The translations under genes were made by a program, and so were the position numbers. Shown in pieces: positions 1 to 6,097 of a stretch of DNA of 40,376 nt. Below the pieces are notes generated by a model. It was not told the DNA's origin. It saw only the letters and a list, made by a program, of their open reading frames with translations, and searched no databases. Source of the stretch: Variovorax sp. (GTDB lineage Bacteria; Pseudomonadota; Gammaproteobacteria; Burkholderiales; Burkholderiaceae_C). Within the stretch, counting starts at the first letter, position 1. Every line of letters begins with the position of its first letter. The stretch lies in assembly GCA_028292835.1 (NCBI GenBank), contig JAQGLP010000548.1, forward strand, positions 1 to 40,376, in the 5' to 3' direction.

Positions 1-46
1 GTCCCATAGCCGTCCGCCCCCAAGTTTTGACCCGCCCCCCGGCGTC

Positions 47-65
47 CGCGCAATATTGTTGCGCG
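47..65. repeat. perfect 7-bp inverted repeat near the window edge
   Basis: CGCGCAA (47-53) and TTGCGCG (59-65) form a perfect stem around a 5-base loop. It lies in the non-coding stretch between the small gene ending at 98 and the window edge. If the molecule is circular, this stretch plus 40315-40376 separates that gene from the small terminase gene, which is where a cos or pac site would be expected. Two CCGCCCC runs (about 14-20 and 33-39) lie beside it. A packaging role is inference only. Confidence 0.4.
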
Positions 66-97
66 ACGGCCTCTCGCGCCTTCAGAAATGGCGGATT

Positions 98-292
98 TCA
101 GCCATTTTCGAGGGCGTGCTCGGGATCGTCCACCACCTCGACGCTGGCCTTCACCGGGAGGAGCAGGGCGCCGAGCCGGATCGCCCACATGGCGACGGCG
201 GTGCGGGCCCTGAACCGCTTCTGCCCGGTCACCTTGATGGTGATCGACATCGATGCGGCAACGTCACCCATCCTGATCGGCATCACGGGCAT
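98..292 (-). CDS. small basic hypothetical phage protein (64 aa)
   Basis: The function is not recognised. The protein is short, basic and hydrophobic in the middle (about residues 28-43), but does not look like a typical membrane segment. I chose the ATG at 292 because it overlaps the HNH stop codon (ATGCCCGTGA, stop at 285-283) and follows a GAGG-containing stretch, so it looks translationally coupled to the HNH gene. A longer frame reaching 358 has no better ribosome site. In a circular genome it sits directly before the small terminase gene. A 7-bp inverted repeat (AAATGGC 86-92, GCCATTT 101-107) spans its stop codon. The reading is supported by position and coupling rather than by homology. 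Confidence 0.6.
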   Translation of the reverse strand: MPVMPIRMGDVAASMSITIKVTGQKRFRARTAVAMWAIRLGALLLPVKASVEVVDDPEHALENG

Positions 293-615
293 GCTCGCCT
301 CGCTCTCGCACGCTTGCTCTCGCGCGCCGTCTTCACCTTGTGGCAGGGGTCGCAGCACCCTTGATAGTTCTCGCGGTCGTCGGTGCCGCCTTCAGCCTTG
401 GGCACGATGTGGTCGGCGATGCAGCTGGCGGTCACCCGGCCGGCCGCGTCGCAGATCCGGCAGAGCGGCTCCTCGGTCAGCACACGCTCGCGCATCAGGT
501 CATGGGCTCGCCCGTACCCGCGCTCTTGCCGGGAGGCTCGCTTGGTCCAGTTGCTGACCTTGGCCGCGGGCTTGCCCCGGTTCCTCTGCCGCAGGTTAGG
601 TGGGCGGCTGGGCAT
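283..615 (-). CDS. HNH endonuclease, packaging-associated
   Basis: This 110-residue protein has the features of a phage HNH nuclease. A Cys pair occurs in LCRICD (about residues 53-58), the catalytic core CIADHIVPKAEGGTDDRENYQGCC follows at about 65-88 with the Asp-His pair, and CDPCHKVKT completes the zinc/HNH fold at about 88-96. The N-terminus is basic. The ATG at 615 follows GGAGGG at good spacing. HNH proteins of this size sit beside terminase genes in many cos phages and support DNA maturation (known for HK97 gp74). Here the gene is at the far left of the window and, through a circular junction, would lie just upstream of terS in the same orientation. That role is inferred from family and place. 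Confidence 0.9.
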   Translation of the reverse strand: MPSRPPNLRQRNRGKPAAKVSNWTKRASRQERGYGRAHDLMRERVLTEEPLCRICDAAGRVTASCIADHIVPKAEGGTDDRENYQGCCDPCHKVKTARESKRARARRACP

Positions 616-671
616 TAGTGACTACCCTCCGTGGGCAGTGATTGGCGAGGCCTCGGATAACTGGACGCCTT

Positions 672-683
672 CGGACTGCCGCC
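672..683 (-). promoter_or_regulatory. weak ops-like motif between the NusG-like gene and HNH gene
   Basis: On the minus strand the bases read GGCGGCAGTCCG. The ops element used by the NusG paralogue RfaH has a GGCGGTAG core, so this matches at all but about two positions. It lies in the 142-base gap downstream of the NusG-like gene and upstream of the HNH and late genes, where a recruitment site would be expected. In GC-rich DNA a match this loose is common by chance, so it is only a candidate. No convincing sigma70 promoter or terminator is seen in the rest of 616-757. Confidence 0.2.
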
Positions 684-757
684 GCGGCACGGCCGCTCCG
701 GTGAGATTGGGCAGTGCATGAGCGCGAAGCTCAAGATCATCTAGGCCCGACAGCTGC

Positions 758-1426
758 TCAAGCAGCGGTGCCCTGTAGGGCTGCGCCCTCCCTTAGCGTA
801 ACCGGAAGCAAACGCCAAGCGTCTACTGTCATCGTCAGGGAACCGCCGAAGTCGATCAGTGCCGAGGTGCCGTTCCCCTGTATTACGCGCCCGATGACGC
901 CGGACAGGGCGGGCATGTCATTGACGACCACCGCATCGCCCGAAACCAGCGGCTTACTAACCTTGCGGAGCGCCTTCTGGCGGGCTCGATCCGTGCGCAG
1001 CATCTCGGCGCGGTCCTGCTGCGCCTTCGCGCGCGTCTCGGCGTCGCACAGCGCCTGGTGCTGAGCAGCGTAATCCTCCTCCGCAGCACGCAACCCGGTC
1101 ACGCTGGCATCGCTCACCACCGGCACAGATCCTCCGAACTGGAAGATGGTGAACTCGTTCTGCGGCACGCTCGCCAGCCGCGCGATGTCCGCCAGCCGAT
1201 CGGCCGATGCGAACACGAAGCTGGGCAACACCGCGACGCGGACATCGATCAGCACGCGACGCTGGCCCATGACCAGCCGGCGGCGCTGCCCCGGTGCAGG
1301 TCGGCGTATGACGCGGGCAGGGGACCACGCTTCGATCCCCGCATCGTTCAGGAATAGCGCAAGCGGGAGCGTGCGGCGCCCGCTTGTGCGCAGGATGCAC
1401 CAGCCGGTGCGGGCCCCGTCGATCAT
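758..1426 (-). CDS. NusG/RfaH-family transcription factor (NGN + KOW)
   Basis: This 222-residue protein reads as a divergent NusG-family factor. Residues about 7-100 match an NGN domain: an aromatic start (GWCILRT), a helix pairing with AWSPARVIRR, the conserved strand LPSFVFA (67-73, equivalent to FPGYV in NusG) and SVP..FGG (86-100). A charged helical linker follows (112-156). Residues 163-209 match a KOW domain, beginning GDAVVVNDMPALSGVIGRV. NusG-family proteins bind the RNA polymerase clamp and control pausing and termination. The ATG overlaps the stop of the preceding gene (ATGA at 1426-1423). It is the last gene of the leftward early operon and immediately precedes the HNH and late genes, the position of lambda Q. 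A late antitermination role is inference; the family assignment is fairly secure. Confidence 0.8.
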   Translation of the reverse strand: MIDGARTGWCILRTSGRRTLPLALFLNDAGIEAWSPARVIRRPAPGQRRRLVMGQRRVLIDVRVAVLPSFVFASADRLADIARLASVPQNEFTIFQFGGSVPVVSDASVTGLRAAEEDYAAQHQALCDAETRAKAQQDRAEMLRTDRARQKALRKVSKPLVSGDAVVVNDMPALSGVIGRVIQGNGTSALIDFGGSLTMTVDAWRLLPVTLREGAALQGTAA

Positions 1427-1593
1427 GCCCCCTTCAACTCCTCGATGATGTCCTGCAGCGTCTCGTTCGCGTTGCGGCGTAGGTCCCGCGCCATCGTCGG
1501 CATCGCATCGGCCATGTCCGCGATCATGATACGGACGGCAGCGAGGCTGTTGATGATGTCGGCAGTGCGGGCTGTTGCGGAGTGCTTAGTCAT
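1423..1593 (-). CDS. small hypothetical protein (56 aa)
   Basis: The function is unknown. The product is helical and Met/Ala-rich, with no recognisable motif, and ends in an acidic helix (QDIIEELKGA). I chose the ATG at 1593 because GGGAG lies 8 bases upstream; the frame is open back to a TTG at 1608 but that lacks a ribosome site. Its stop overlaps the start of the NusG-like gene (ATGA), so the two are translationally coupled and probably act in the same step. It is separated from the upstream 144-residue gene by about 445 bases holding the GGGCGACAGT repeats. Confidence 0.65.
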   Translation of the reverse strand: MTKHSATARTADIINSLAAVRIMIADMADAMPTMARDLRRNANETLQDIIEELKGA

Positions 1594-2038
1594 CGCGCGG
1601 ACTCCCAAGCCAATAGTAGGCGTGCGGGGGGTGGTGGGTTAGCGCGCGAAGACGCGCTTACCCCCCTCCCGCCCAACTGGCAAGCCCCGCCACTGTCGAG
1701 AGAAGTAAAAAGAACGAGCGCTGATACCAAATAGCCCTGAAAACGGCGCAGAACTGCCGAAAATAGGCGGACGCGACCTAGCAAGACTGTGATGCCGTGG
1801 CCGCTATGCGCGACAAGTCCGCCTGCGATGCCGCTGAACTGTCGCCCTACTGTAGCCCCTGCGGGCGACAGTAGTACGGTGGAACGGGAGAAAACGCCTA
1901 CAAACCCGTTACTTAGGTAGGGATTTCGATAGGGGGCGACAGTGGGGCGACAGTGGGCGACAGTAGTGGATTCGGCTCCATCAGAGGCGGGTTCTGAACG
2001 AAAAGGGCGACAGTGGGCGACAGTGGGCGACAGTAACA
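1594..2038. other. 445-bp non-coding region with repeats, candidate replication origin
   Basis: This is the only gap of more than 300 bases without a convincing gene. It holds seven direct copies of GGGCGACAGT (1863, 1934, 1945, 1955, 2005, 2015 and 2025) and one inverted copy (1838-1847). The inverted copy and the copy at 1863-1872 could form a 10-bp stem with a 15-base loop. A moderately AT-richer stretch lies around 1690-1780, and a small hairpin AGCGCG/CGCGCT at 1641-1658. The neighbouring genes are the CHC2/Toprim and DUF3987 replication-type proteins, which supports an origin reading. The long minus-strand frame crossing the region encodes only Arg-rich, repeat-derived protein and is not credible. 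Confidence 0.5.
1934..2034 (+). repeat. iteron-like direct repeats GGGCGACAGT (two triplets)
   Basis: Two clusters of three copies are present: 1934-1943, 1945-1954 and 1955-1964, then 2005-2014, 2015-2024 and 2025-2034. The period is 10-11 bases, one helical turn, and the two clusters are about 50 bases apart. Another direct copy lies at 1863-1872 and an inverted one at 1838-1847. Same-face tandem repeats of this kind are typical of sites bound cooperatively by a replication initiator or repressor. No spacers of CRISPR length are present. The cognate protein is unknown; the 144-residue protein ending at 2039 or the DUF3987 protein are candidates by position. Confidence 0.75.
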
Positions 2039-2473
2039 TCACCGGCCGCCTCGCAGTGCCCAGACGGGCGTCGCGGCGTCCGGCATGTGCCGGTGATGGT
2101 AGTGGTAGCCCGTCGGGGTCCGGATCGCGGCCAAGGTGGGCTCCATCGCGACCACGCGGCCCCCGCGGATGTCCAGCACAAGACCGATGAAACCGGCAGG
2201 CTGCTTGGGATCGAACCCGAAGATGTTGCCAGTGGTCCAGCCGAGCGCTGGCGCCTTGTCGTACCACGCCCAGGCAAAGAGCGTTGCGTCTCGCACGATC
2301 TGCTCCCAGCGTTCCTTTATTGCGCCGGGCGGCGGCCCCATCTCCGCCAGTCGGACGAGCCCGCGCTGCCATTCCATCGGCATCTCGGCGTGTGGCCGTG
2401 GCGGCGCGGTGGCACCCCTGTTTTCGATGGCTGCGACGAACTGATCGGGGTCGAAGGCGGCTAGGCGGCTCAT
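2039..2473 (-). CDS. hypothetical protein of the replication operon (144 aa)
   Basis: I do not recognise the family. The protein has an N-terminal helical half, with EWQRGLVRLAEMG and IKERWEQIVRDATLFAWAWYDKA, and a C-terminal half with LGWTTGNIFGFDP and GYHYHHRHMPDA. Its start overlaps the stop of the DUF3987 gene (ATGA at 2473-2470), so the two are coupled. It ends four bases before the first GGGCGACAGT repeat cluster. A link to replication initiation at those repeats is plausible by position only. No frameshift or truncation is apparent. Confidence 0.7.
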   Translation of the reverse strand: MSRLAAFDPDQFVAAIENRGATAPPRPHAEMPMEWQRGLVRLAEMGPPPGAIKERWEQIVRDATLFAWAWYDKAPALGWTTGNIFGFDPKQPAGFIGLVLDIRGGRVVAMEPTLAAIRTPTGYHYHHRHMPDAATPVWALRGGR

Positions 2474-3990
2474 TCAGCCTCCTCCGTGCCATCATCGATG
2501 ACCGTAAAGGCTTCGCGCTGAGGAACGAGCTTGCCGTTCACCTGCATGTCGGCGCCGCCCTTGATCGGTACGAGGTGGCCGTGCTCGACCAGGAGGTCGA
2601 TGGCGCGGCTGAGGATCGGCGCCGGCCGCAAGGCCTTCGGGATCACCCGCGTGCTGAGGTAACGCTTCCCGACCACAGCGAACCCGTTCTTGCGGATCCA
2701 GGCGATCACTGCAGCGGCGTTCTCGCTGTCCTCATCTGCCGATCCTACCCCGATGACGCGTAGGGCTTCCTCGGCGTAGAACTTGGCGACCTTGATCCCC
2801 GCCGATAATGCAGCGGGGCTGATCTCGGTGACCTGCCGGTTCTCGAAATACGCCATCACCGCGGCGATGCGCACGGCATGCTCTGGCAACTTGGCCGCGA
2901 ATCCGGCGATGTCTTCGAATGCCGCCCCGGTCTTCAGCTCTGCCTCAACCGCGTCATGGAAAGCCACGAACAGTGGTCGAGCCTGATCTGAAAGTGGTAA
3001 TTCCTTCGGCTGCAACTCGCGGCTTTCGGGGTCCATCGGCATCGGCTCGCGTAAGAGCGAATATATCCGGGAGCCGTACTTCTCGAGTTCAAGGTCCGAT
3101 CTCGCGTCGGGATCGCGCCACATGCGCTCGCCCTTGTTCGACGTCGGCTGGGCTATGAGGATGCGCGAGAGCAACCCCTGATCCTTGAGGTCGGGATCGC
3201 CGAACAGCTTCTTGGCAATCCGGTGCTGGATCATGAGATGCATCGCCAGCCGGCGGCCGGGAAGGAATGTGACTGCATCTGTGCCGCGGACTCGCTTGAT
3301 GGGCGCGCCATCCCATAGCTTTGACAGGCCGGCCGCCGTCTGGCCCCGCTGATCCTCAGCCATCGCATAGCCGCCAAGCCACTGGCCGCCCTCGTCGCTG
3401 AACAGGCCGAGCGACGGCATTGCCTCGGCGAACAGCTTCTGCAGGCCTTGGAATGTGCCCTCGTCGCTGATCAGAAGCGGCTGTGGCGGCGCCACCGGCT
3501 CAGGCCCAAGCGCCTGCAGCGCCTGGCGCATCTCGTCGCGGCTCTTGTTGGTCCCCGTGGTCGCCCGCTTATGCGCCGCCTTGTACGCGGCCTGATCTGC
3601 GAGGAAGCAGGTCAGCATAGGAGCATGGTCGGCGCGCAGATCCCGCTCCCGCGCCCGGACCGCCGCGAGCGCATGCTTGTCGCACGATGACTTGCGCTCG
3701 CCCGATGCTGCCACGGTGACGATAAACAGTGAACTTGGCACTACTTCGCCGGTCGGGAGCTTTACGTTGATGAAGGGCTGCACCGCCAGCGATGCTGCGG
3801 CCAGAACCGAGTTGGCGGCGATTGCGGCGGGGCAACTGACCTTATCGACGATCGCCCGCGCGGCGGCTTCAAGCTTGGGGCTCAAAGCTTCGAGCGGATA
3901 TACGCCCGGCGCTGCCACCTCCGGCCGGATCGGGATAGGCTGCCCTGGAATGCGCTCGGCCTCGTCATATTGACGGCTGAACGCACTCAC
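2470..3990 (-). CDS. DUF3987 / YfjI-like replication ATPase
   Basis: This 506-residue protein matches the DUF3987 family found in phage and plasmid replication modules. Residues 35-75 form the usual hydrophobic entry (YPLEALSPKLEAAARAI...ANSVLAAASLAVQP). A Walker A-like loop ASGERKSS lies at 95-102, in the degenerate form common in this family. Two acidic strands, LLISDEGT and LFSDEGG, could supply Walker B function. The C-terminus (about 420-490) looks like a winged helix. Such proteins accompany a CHC2/Toprim protein and are thought to act as helicase or primase partners. Both ends overlap neighbouring genes by ATGA, indicating one tightly coupled replication unit. Confidence 0.85.
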   Translation of the reverse strand: MSAFSRQYDEAERIPGQPIPIRPEVAAPGVYPLEALSPKLEAAARAIVDKVSCPAAIAANSVLAAASLAVQPFINVKLPTGEVVPSSLFIVTVAASGERKSSCDKHALAAVRARERDLRADHAPMLTCFLADQAAYKAAHKRATTGTNKSRDEMRQALQALGPEPVAPPQPLLISDEGTFQGLQKLFAEAMPSLGLFSDEGGQWLGGYAMAEDQRGQTAAGLSKLWDGAPIKRVRGTDAVTFLPGRRLAMHLMIQHRIAKKLFGDPDLKDQGLLSRILIAQPTSNKGERMWRDPDARSDLELEKYGSRIYSLLREPMPMDPESRELQPKELPLSDQARPLFVAFHDAVEAELKTGAAFEDIAGFAAKLPEHAVRIAAVMAYFENRQVTEISPAALSAGIKVAKFYAEEALRVIGVGSADEDSENAAAVIAWIRKNGFAVVGKRYLSTRVIPKALRPAPILSRAIDLLVEHGHLVPIKGGADMQVNGKLVPQREAFTVIDDGTEEAE

Positions 3991-4985
3991 TTTCGGATCC
4001 CCCGAAGCTGGTCATTCCAATCCTTGAAAGCGGGATCGGGATACATCGTGCGCACTTTGAAGCCGCGCTGGATCAGGGCGTCTGCCGCTTGCAGCGCCGC
4101 ATGCCTGCCCGCATCGTCGTTCTGCCCGGCGATGACGATGGATCGCACGTCTGGCGGATATTGGACCTCGGGCATCAGCGCGGTGCCTAGGGCAACCCAT
4201 ACCCGCCGGTCGGGCATCTCCTGCGCGAGGGATAGTCCATCTTCCGGCCCCTCGGTGATGATGATCTCGGAGGCGTCCGCGATCGTCGGACAACTGCCGT
4301 CCAGCTTCAGGGCGCCGCCCTTCACGCGACCGAGGCTAAGCTTTGGCTTCTTCATGTTGGCCTTTGCGCGTCCACCGCGGCTCAGGAATATCCGCTGCAC
4401 CGCGACCAGCTCGTCGCCGCGGGTCACCGCGCCGATGAGGGCGGGCAGGTCAGGGCCCGCCTCTCCGGTTTCCTTGTCGTACCATGCGGGCGTCGTCGCG
4501 AAGCGGATCGATGGGGGCAGGGCGGTCGTAATCCCGCGGCTGCGCGCGTAGACGTCGGCGGCCGTGCCGGCAGGATCAACGGCGCAGTCCCAGACCGCGC
4601 GAGCACTGGCGACGGCTGCGGCGCGCTCTGCAGCATCTTCCTCGGCGGCTCGGGCGCGGCTGGCAGGATCGACAATGGGCAGATCGGCTGCGCCCAACCA
4701 TTTTAAGGAGTCGATGAACCCCAATCCCTCGGTTTGCATGACGTAGCGGACCGCGTCACCGCTCGCACCGCAGCCGAAGCAATGGTACGTGCCCTTGGCG
4801 TCGTTTATCCGCATCGACGGCGATCGTTCGGGGTGGAATGCGCAGAGGGCCACAACCTCTTTCCCCGCGCGGTGCAACTTGCGCGACCTGCCTACGAGAT
4901 CCGAAATGTTGTGCTGTGCTTTGATCTCGTCGACGATGCGGCGGAAGTCCGCTTCGTTGATGCCGCTGCGGCGTGCCCCCACCAC
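3987..4985 (-). CDS. CHC2 zinc finger + Toprim primase-like protein
   Basis: This 332-residue protein has a CHC2 zinc-binding domain with C48-x2-H51 and C69-x2-C72, followed by an Ala-rich linker and a Toprim domain. The Toprim glutamate motif is TEGPEDG (E245). The second acidic motif reads AGQNDDAG at 287-294, where DnaG-type proteins usually have DxD (DND), so the first Asp appears replaced by Gln288. Phage proteins of this layout make primers for replication. The start is probably a GTG at 4985, six bases after the upstream stop; the ribosome site is weak. The gene is coupled to DUF3987. Whether the Gln form is active is unknown. Confidence 0.85.
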   Translation of the reverse strand: MVGARRSGINEADFRRIVDEIKAQHNISDLVGRSRKLHRAGKEVVALCAFHPERSPSMRINDAKGTYHCFGCGASGDAVRYVMQTEGLGFIDSLKWLGAADLPIVDPASRARAAEEDAAERAAAVASARAVWDCAVDPAGTAADVYARSRGITTALPPSIRFATTPAWYDKETGEAGPDLPALIGAVTRGDELVAVQRIFLSRGGRAKANMKKPKLSLGRVKGGALKLDGSCPTIADASEIIITEGPEDGLSLAQEMPDRRVWVALGTALMPEVQYPPDVRSIVIAGQNDDAGRHAALQAADALIQRGFKVRTMYPDPAFKDWNDQLRGIRK

Positions 4986-4990
4986 CGGGT

Positions 4991-5194
4991 CTATTCCGCT
5001 TCGGTTGAGGGTAGGAAATCTTCGACCGTGACCAGGCCGTTCGTGGCGCGATGGATCTGGGCCAGCATCTGCCCGGACGGTATCCGGCCATGTTTCGTAT
5101 ATCGCTGGACGGTCCGCGCGTTACGAGCGCCGATCTGTCTCGCGAACTCTCCGAGGGAGATGCTGCGCTGACTGAGGTAGGTGGCTAGCTGCAT
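4991..5194 (-). CDS. Cro-like helix-turn-helix regulator (67 aa)
   Basis: This is the first gene of the leftward operon, divergent from the repressor gene. Residues about 12-45 form a helix-turn-helix (ISLGEFARQIGARNARTVQRYTKHGRIPSG), followed by HRATNGLVTVEDF, as in small Cro/YdaS-type proteins. It probably competes with the S24 repressor for the TAGCC-N4-GGCTA operators. The ATG at 5194 has no Shine-Dalgarno sequence. The best promoter (TTGCGC 5231-5226, TAGCGT 5208-5203) would start transcription only a few bases upstream, so the transcript may be leaderless. Autoregulation is likely because the operator at 5207-5220 lies inside this promoter. Confidence 0.8.
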   Translation of the reverse strand: MQLATYLSQRSISLGEFARQIGARNARTVQRYTKHGRIPSGQMLAQIHRATNGLVTVEDFLPSTEAE

Positions 5195-5202
5195 AGGTCG
5201 TC

Positions 5203-5231
5203 ACGCTAGCCATCTGGCTAACACAGCGCAA
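5203..5231 (-). promoter_or_regulatory. leftward early promoter with internal operator
   Basis: The minus strand carries TTGCGC (5231-5226), a 17-base spacer, then TAGCGT (5208-5203). The spacer contains the operator half GTTAGCC and most of GGCTAG. The rightward early promoter at 5934-5961 has almost the same layout (TTGCG, then GTTAGCC-N4-GGCTAG), which is the main reason for calling both. The -10 match is modest, so the exact start is uncertain. Confidence 0.5.
5207..5220. promoter_or_regulatory. operator 1, TAGCC-ATCT-GGCTA
   Basis: A perfect 5+5 inverted repeat with a 4-base spacer lies just upstream of the cro-like start and within the leftward promoter. The same palindrome with a different spacer occurs at 5264-5277 and 5944-5957. 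The three sites bracket the repressor gene, as expected for a phage repressor operator set. Confidence 0.75.
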
Positions 5232-5263
5232 GCCATTAACCCTCATTGCCTCTATCGTACCTC

Positions 5264-5277
5264 TAGCCAATCGGCTA
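5264..5277. promoter_or_regulatory. operator 2, TAGCC-AATC-GGCTA
   Basis: This is the second copy of the palindrome, in the cro-cI intergenic region on the repressor side. It abuts a possible rightward -10 (TATATG, 5276-5281) for the repressor gene, so binding here could control repressor synthesis. The repressor promoter has no good -35 box. Confidence 0.75.
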
Positions 5278-5306
5278 TATGATGCCAGATTCATCGGAGG
5301 CGGCTC

Positions 5307-5906
5307 GTGGCTAAAGAACCTGGCATAGTGGACAGCAACCGCATTCGCGCGGTGCGCAGGTCGAAGAACATGACCATGGAGCAGCTGGCCGAGAGGGTGG
5401 GTGTGCACTTCACCACGATCGGAAAATTCGAGCGATCAACCCGCGGCGTCTCCGGCGAGATGCTCGCCAAGATCGCTGCCGGGCTGGGGGTGAGCCCAGC
5501 CGAGCTGGTTGACGAGATGCCCGGATCTCTGCCGATCCGGATGGTGCCGCTGCTGGGCAAGATCGCTGCGGGCAATTGGAAGGAGGCCGTGCTCGATCCA
5601 CAAGGCTTCATCCCCGCACCGGTGGGGGGGGCGAACGCCTTCGCGCTCATCCCGGACGGAAATTCGATGAATATGATCGTCGGCGAGAACGCCATGATCA
5701 TCGTCGATCCCGACGAGGTGGAGCTTCGAGAGGGCAAGGTCTACGCTGTCATGAATGGCGACGGCGAGACGACTTTCAAGCGGTTCAGGACCGATCCCGT
5801 CCGCCTAGAGCCGGTTTCAAGTGATCCGGCGCATACCCCGATCCTTGTAGGTCGTGAGCCGTTCACCGTTATCGGGCGCGTCGTCGCGCAGATGTCCCAG
5901 CTGTAG
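5307..5906 (+). CDS. CI-like phage repressor, HTH + S24 peptidase
   Basis: This 199-residue protein has an XRE-type helix-turn-helix at about 11-65 (IRAVRRSKNMTMEQLAERVGVHFTTIGKFERS) and a LexA/S24 peptidase domain at 80-195. The self-cleavage site is Ala88-Gly89 in KIAAGNW. The catalytic Ser is Ser120 (GNSMN) and the Lys is Lys158 (TTFKRF). All three elements are intact, so RecA-stimulated cleavage and SOS induction are expected from family knowledge. It starts at GTG 5307, six bases after GGAGG (5296-5300). It lies between divergent early operons and is flanked by three copies of one operator. Note the GNS in place of the commoner GDS before the catalytic Ser. Confidence 0.93.
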   Translation: MAKEPGIVDSNRIRAVRRSKNMTMEQLAERVGVHFTTIGKFERSTRGVSGEMLAKIAAGLGVSPAELVDEMPGSLPIRMVPLLGKIAAGNWKEAVLDPQGFIPAPVGGANAFALIPDGNSMNMIVGENAMIIVDPDEVELREGKVYAVMNGDGETTFKRFRTDPVRLEPVSSDPAHTPILVGREPFTVIGRVVAQMSQL

Positions 5907-5933
5907 AAAAGTTCGGCTGCCTAAAAATTAGCC

Positions 5934-5961
5934 TTGCGTCCGTTAGCCGTTTGGCTAGTTT
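5934..5961 (+). promoter_or_regulatory. rightward early promoter with internal operator
   Basis: TTGCGT (5934-5939), a 16-base spacer and TAGTTT (5956-5961) form a promoter-like pair just downstream of the repressor gene. The spacer contains the third operator. Its layout copies that of the leftward promoter at 5203-5231. It should drive the 6098-13202 operon and be silenced by the repressor. Confidence 0.5.
5944..5957. promoter_or_regulatory. operator 3, TAGCC-GTTT-GGCTA
   Basis: This is the third copy of the palindrome, placed downstream of the repressor gene and inside the rightward early promoter. Binding here would keep the rightward operon off in the lysogen. Confidence 0.75.
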
Positions 5962-6097
5962 CGGCTTCATCAGCCCGACGCCACCCCACGGGGTCCGCCG
6001 AAAGCTGATGAAGCAGGAACGGTCGGCGCGCTAAATGCGCTCCACTAGCGGATAGCCTCCGCCGGTCGCCCTGCATCACCCATGCAGGAGAGCCTCA
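5959..6097 (+). promoter_or_regulatory. structured leader RNA of the rightward operon
   Basis: Two inverted repeats are interleaved: TTTCGGC (5959-5965) pairs with GCCGAAA (5997-6003), and GCTTCATCAGC (5964-5974) pairs with GCTGATGAAGC (6004-6014). The order A-B-A'-B' permits an H-type pseudoknot, or two mutually exclusive stems. Further down, CCTGCAT (6070-6076) and ATGCAGG (6082-6088) form a perfect 7-bp hairpin whose 3' arm overlaps the AGGAG ribosome site (6086-6090) of the first gene. No known riboswitch class is recognised. Translation control by RNA folding is inference from these pairings. Confidence 0.5.

Noticed and set aside
1834-2034. CRISPR-like array
   Set aside because: Repeats are 10 bases with no unique spacers and no cas genes; they are tandem iterons.
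1590-2495. 301-codon minus-strand frame across the repeat region
   Set aside because: It overlaps the better 144-residue gene, is Arg-rich and its distinctive peptide (TVAHCRP) is just the translated GGGCGACAGT repeat.
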